Below are positions 54,483 to 64,000 of a stretch of 64,000 nt of DNA, piece by piece. The notes beneath the pieces were generated by a model that saw nothing but the letters and a program-made list of their open reading frames with translations, ran no database searches and was not told the DNA's origin. The stretch's first letter is position 1; each line of letters begins with the position of its first letter. Source of the DNA: Chrysomallon squamiferum (Eukaryota > Mollusca > Gastropoda > Neomphalida > Peltospiridae); assembly GCA_012295275.1 (NCBI GenBank), contig CM022674.1, positions 16,257,649 through 16,321,648 of the forward strand, read 5' to 3'. The position numbers and the translations under genes are program-made.

Positions 54483-54518
<36 letters not shown>

Positions 54519-54607
54519 CTATCCATCCTTTTATTACCATCATCGTAATTATTTTTCAGTACTGATTATGATTATGATTAAGATTATTATTGTTATTGTC
54601 ATTATTA

Positions 54608-54656
<49 letters not shown>

Positions 54657-55112
54657 TATTATTAGTAGTAGTACTAGTAGTAGTAGTAGTAGTTACAAAG
54701 ATGTTTCAGTATTTTCAACTGATCTATGTAATATACTTTTCTGACATAATTAACGCGCCAAGTGTATTTTTGAACTGTACATTCATTTGCGATATGGTAT
54801 CTTCTGTAAACAATCAAACAAACAAACAAACAAACAAATAAATAAATAAATAAATCTAACGAATGATGTACAATTGTTTCTCGTCCGTGTGCAAGCGCAA
54901 ATGCCAAGAGCGGAAATTAGGACTCGTTTGCCATGATTTGGAACCTTACTCTCCGGAAGAATTCGTCGCAATAACAGATAATAGTCGTCAACAACAAAAC
55001 AAAGCAGAAACTTGTAACAGATCAGGTGAACTGTTCTTCTGATTTATTATGCTGACTAATCTCACCAGACGATAAAATCACGGTAAGAAAAATCTGCCCT
55101 GTTAAAGGCATA

Positions 55113-55149
<37 letters not shown>

Positions 55150-55460
55150 TTGCACTGGCACGGAAGAAATCGCTCATACATACATTTATAACTTAGCTTT
55201 TATTGGTTAATGTTTATTTATTTATTTACTTACATATATACTTACTTACTCACTTACTTATTTTTGTTTACTTACTAATTTATTTATTTATTTATTTATT
55301 TATTTGTTAGATACTTTGTTTGTTTCTTTGTTTATTATAATTATTGTTAATATTAGTATTATTATTATTTCCTTTTTCTCTTTTTTAAGCAAGTAGCAAA
55401 ATTATTTTATACTTATTATTTTTTAAATATCGATTGTCTATTTTATATTTATAATGCTAT
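53150..55460. other. Non-coding spacer with microsatellites, contig 2
   Basis: Inverted counterpart of about 9240-12650. Contains (TA)n at 53939-53960, (GTT)n(ATT)n at 54465-54517, (TTA)n at 54600-54660 and (ATT)n at 55115-55150. No exon recognised. Confidence 0.5.
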
Positions 55461-55673
55461 TTTCAGGGATTTAAACATGTACAAGAAAGAGGTAGAATGC
55501 TTGGCAGCTACAATTTTACAAATAGTACACAAACTTACCAAAATTTTGATAATTCAGTATTAAATGTATTTAAAAAAATAGAAAACCTGTCAATGTTACA
55601 TTTAATGATGAAAATACCACAACTGGTGAAGATTTAAGAGAAATCACTGATTGACTGTTATATTTTATTTCAG

Positions 55674-59441
<3,768 letters not shown>

Positions 59442-59839
59442 TTCACACATATACTTCTACAGCCAATACATCTAGCACAACACCAAGATTTCACAGTTCT
59501 ACTTCTACATTAAATACTTCCAACACTTCACCAAGTTCAACTTCCAATGATACTGCTAACGCATCATACCTATGTGCGATTCTGTTGTATTTTGAAACAC
59601 ATTTATATCTCTTGGAATTATAATTTGTATTCATTTTTATTTTCGTTTTTGCATTAAGTTTCTTTCGTAAACAATCTCGTTTTACTTGTTTTTCTTCTAT
59701 GCACTGTAGATTTTTATGAATACTTTGTTAACGTTTTCGTTATTTAAGGCGAGAACATCTTAACACACGTGAACACTGAAACTTGCCGAGGGGTCACACT
59801 AGTATGTTGTGACTTACAGTAAATAAATACCTATACAGC

Positions 59840-59945
59840 TACACTATACCATTCTATACTATACTATACTATGCTATACTAAACCATATCATATAATACT
59901 ATACTATACTATACTATAATATAATATAATATAATATACTTTTAT
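59840..59945. repeat. (TATAC)n minisatellite
   Basis: Reverse-complement counterpart of 6425-6652, shorter here. Confidence 0.9.
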
Positions 59946-60239
59946 ATAACGTAATATAATATATTATGCTGTGAAGATTTGTTTTGGAAAATGCATATTA
60001 TCATCTGTTTCACTAAAGATAATAAACATTATTAAAGTTATGTTTGATGATAAGAAGTGGACACTGTAGGTATGCGGCCCAGTGAACAGTTTTTTCCACA
60101 GGGCTATAATGCAGTTAAGATGGCCTTGTTTATTTTGTTAGTTGCTGGGAAGAGTTTGTTTGGTTTCGGTCAACCAAAATTTTAAGAAGAAGAAAAAAAG
60201 TTATTTTTCTATTTCATATTTCATGCGCACATACCAATG

Positions 60240-60660
60240 TATCTATTCTCAAACTGATCAGTTGTTGACTACCACTTCTGCCAACTCCACAAGTGCAGGG
60301 ATGTGGTTTGAAATATGGATAACGGACCTGATGTTCCACAGGCAGACATTAAATGAGTATGTGCTTTTACATGGGTACACGATGATGCCAGATTTCCTTT
60401 GATTTTGTGGAACCACTGGCCCCTGAACAAAAAATGATGCGGAGATTTTTCATTTCAGAATCAGCTTCACCTTCCGAATATATAAAGATTTGTAGAATTG
60501 ATAAAAGGAGTAGAAACATCAGAACCTGCTAAACTGAGGCAGACAACCAAGGATCTGCCCCACCATGAAGGGAGTTTATAAACAGACAGAACATAGATTA
60601 GTGAGACTGAAAGCACAGCTAATCCTTGGCCGGAGGTTATGGTCTGTTCCACTAAACACG
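60240..60660 (+). pseudogene. MULE/FLYWCH-type transposase C-terminal fragment, contig 2 copy
   Basis: Plus-strand pieces in changing frames read FPLILWNHWPLNKK and ADIK followed by a stop, with the same order as the minus-strand fragment at 5740-6150. The open frame at 60142-60402 is a frame-shifted reading of this remnant and not a separate gene. The block lies immediately next to the assembly gap. Confidence 0.45.
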
Positions 60661-60737
60661 GGTATACGATGCACAATCACATTATAATTTCCTGTAATAA
60701 TCAACTAGCAATACGTAACTGAACGAAGTACAATGAA

Positions 60738-60937
60738 NNNNNNNNNNNNNNNNNNNNNNNNNNNNNNNNNNNNNNNNNNNNNNNNNNNNNNNNNNNNNNN
60801 NNNNNNNNNNNNNNNNNNNNNNNNNNNNNNNNNNNNNNNNNNNNNNNNNNNNNNNNNNNNNNNNNNNNNNNNNNNNNNNNNNNNNNNNNNNNNNNNNNNN
60901 NNNNNNNNNNNNNNNNNNNNNNNNNNNNNNNNNNNNN
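60738..60937. other. Assembly gap, exactly 200 N
   Basis: Second fixed-size placeholder. It separates contig 2, whose end matches about 5680, from contig 3, whose start matches about 4670 in direct orientation. Confidence 0.99.
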
Positions 60938-60939
60938 AT

Positions 60940-61816
60940 ACCATATATCAATATATCTGACACCTGTACCCATATGATTTAATTCTACGTGGTCAGTACA
61001 CCACTATTATATATAACTACACATGACCCATTTAACGTCAGCAATATAATTAATTATACATTGCCTTATAATAAAAATCTCACGTAACAATGAACTTCAA
61101 AATGTAATGAAAAGATAACCATACACATCTGTAACACAGTTTGATATAACTTGTTCCTTTAATGTATTTTGCCTGATTGTAATATTGTTTTTGAGAAATA
61201 TGCTCAGATCTTCAACGCTGTAATATAAATATTTGTCAACCCTATCGACCCATATACCACTGTAATATAATCCGTTGTATATCGTACTGACCTTTGTAAC
61301 CTGTAATGTATTCACTTATATAGCCTACTGACCCAAACACCCATGTAATATAATTATTTGTATATACTACTGACGCACACACCTGTGTAATGTAATTCTT
61401 TGTGTCATACTGACTCGTGAATCTGTGGGTGCCCTCCCAAAAGACTGAGGTCCCATAACGCGGACGCATTAAACAATACAAGACAAGGTTGAGCGCATTA
61501 CTAATAACCTGCCGTTTACCTTGAATAACACGGGGTGTCTCCGTATTATTGTTCTTATACAGAACTCTATTGTTCTTATATAGAAATCACTGATACGCGC
61601 TAACCCCTAGTACAATAAGCGATTATGGAATAGTCTGTATCAATAAATAACCTGAAAAAAATCGTTCGATCACTTCATCGTTTATTTTACTGCATAGTTA
61701 AAATTATAGTCATTCATAACATTTGTTCACTTTATTACATCTATAAATAATTGGACATTCATAACCTCCACATAGTTAAAATTATAGTTATTCATAACAT
61801 TTATTCATTTTATTAT
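60940..61816. repeat. Degenerate ~41-bp tandem repeat block, direct copy of 4690-5420
   Basis: Same words and order as at 4690-5420, with an extra segment of about 90 bases at 61070-61165 and another small insertion near 61530-61570. Open minus-strand frames are repeat readings. Confidence 0.65.
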
Positions 61817-61846
61817 TTAAGGATGACATACTGATTAAACACCTGT

Positions 61847-64000
<2,154 letters not shown>

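Noticed and set aside
60142-60402. Separate 86-residue gene on the plus strand
   Set aside because: It is a frame-shifted reading of the MULE-like fragment whose other frames show the family motifs; the mate in contig 1 is not open in that frame.

Overview
This is nuclear DNA from an animal, most likely a mollusc. Genes are split into short exons with GT/AG introns. The sequence is very AT-rich and full of long microsatellites, interstitial telomere-type TTAGGG/CCCTAA satellite and transposon remnants. The gene families present (PAN plus fibrinogen-like lectins, WWE/PARP mono-ADP-ribosyltransferases, KRBA2-like integrase genes, a Meta-type SINE) are typical of molluscan genomes. The taxon is an inference; nothing in the window names a species.

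The window is three contigs joined by two gaps of exactly 200 N (35373-35572 and 60738-60937). Contig 1 (1-35372) holds a degraded fibrinogen-domain fragment (3.3-4.0 kb), a broken WWE/PARP gene on the minus strand (6.9-9.1 kb), a composite telomeric satellite (12.7-14.0 kb), a PAN-domain secreted gene (14.6-15.5 kb), YWTD-propeller exons (16.3-17.8 kb), a PAN plus fibrinogen lectin-like gene (18.9-21.3 kb), a KRBA2-like transposon-derived remnant (23.1-23.8 kb) and a multi-exon receptor kinase (27.5-35.3 kb) cut by the first gap. Contig 2 (35573-60737) is largely the reverse complement of contig 1 positions 5.7-25.0 kb. It carries second copies of the KRBA2-like, fibrinogen, PAN, satellite and PARP segments, and one single-copy, fully open minus-strand gene: a type I membrane protein with six tyrosine motifs in its tail (39.7-43.7 kb). 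Contig 3 (60938-64000) starts with a direct copy of 4.7-5.4 kb and then a third, minus-strand partial PARP gene running off the window.

The most notable gene is the receptor kinase. Its exon phases chain almost perfectly into an extracellular mannose-6-phosphate-receptor-like (MRH) domain, one membrane span and a TKL-type kinase domain, an architecture I do not know as described. It contains three in-frame TGA codons and small indels, so it is either decaying or badly assembled. The three PARP copies are each broken in a different, partly complementary way.

The secreted PAN/fibrinogen/YWTD proteins, the PARP gene and the tyrosine-motif receptor would together look like a recognition and innate-defence neighbourhood, but that functional link is inference. 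The triplication may be biological (tandem or inverted duplication) or may be unmerged haplotypes placed in one scaffold; flipping contig 2 would put all three copies in the same orientation.
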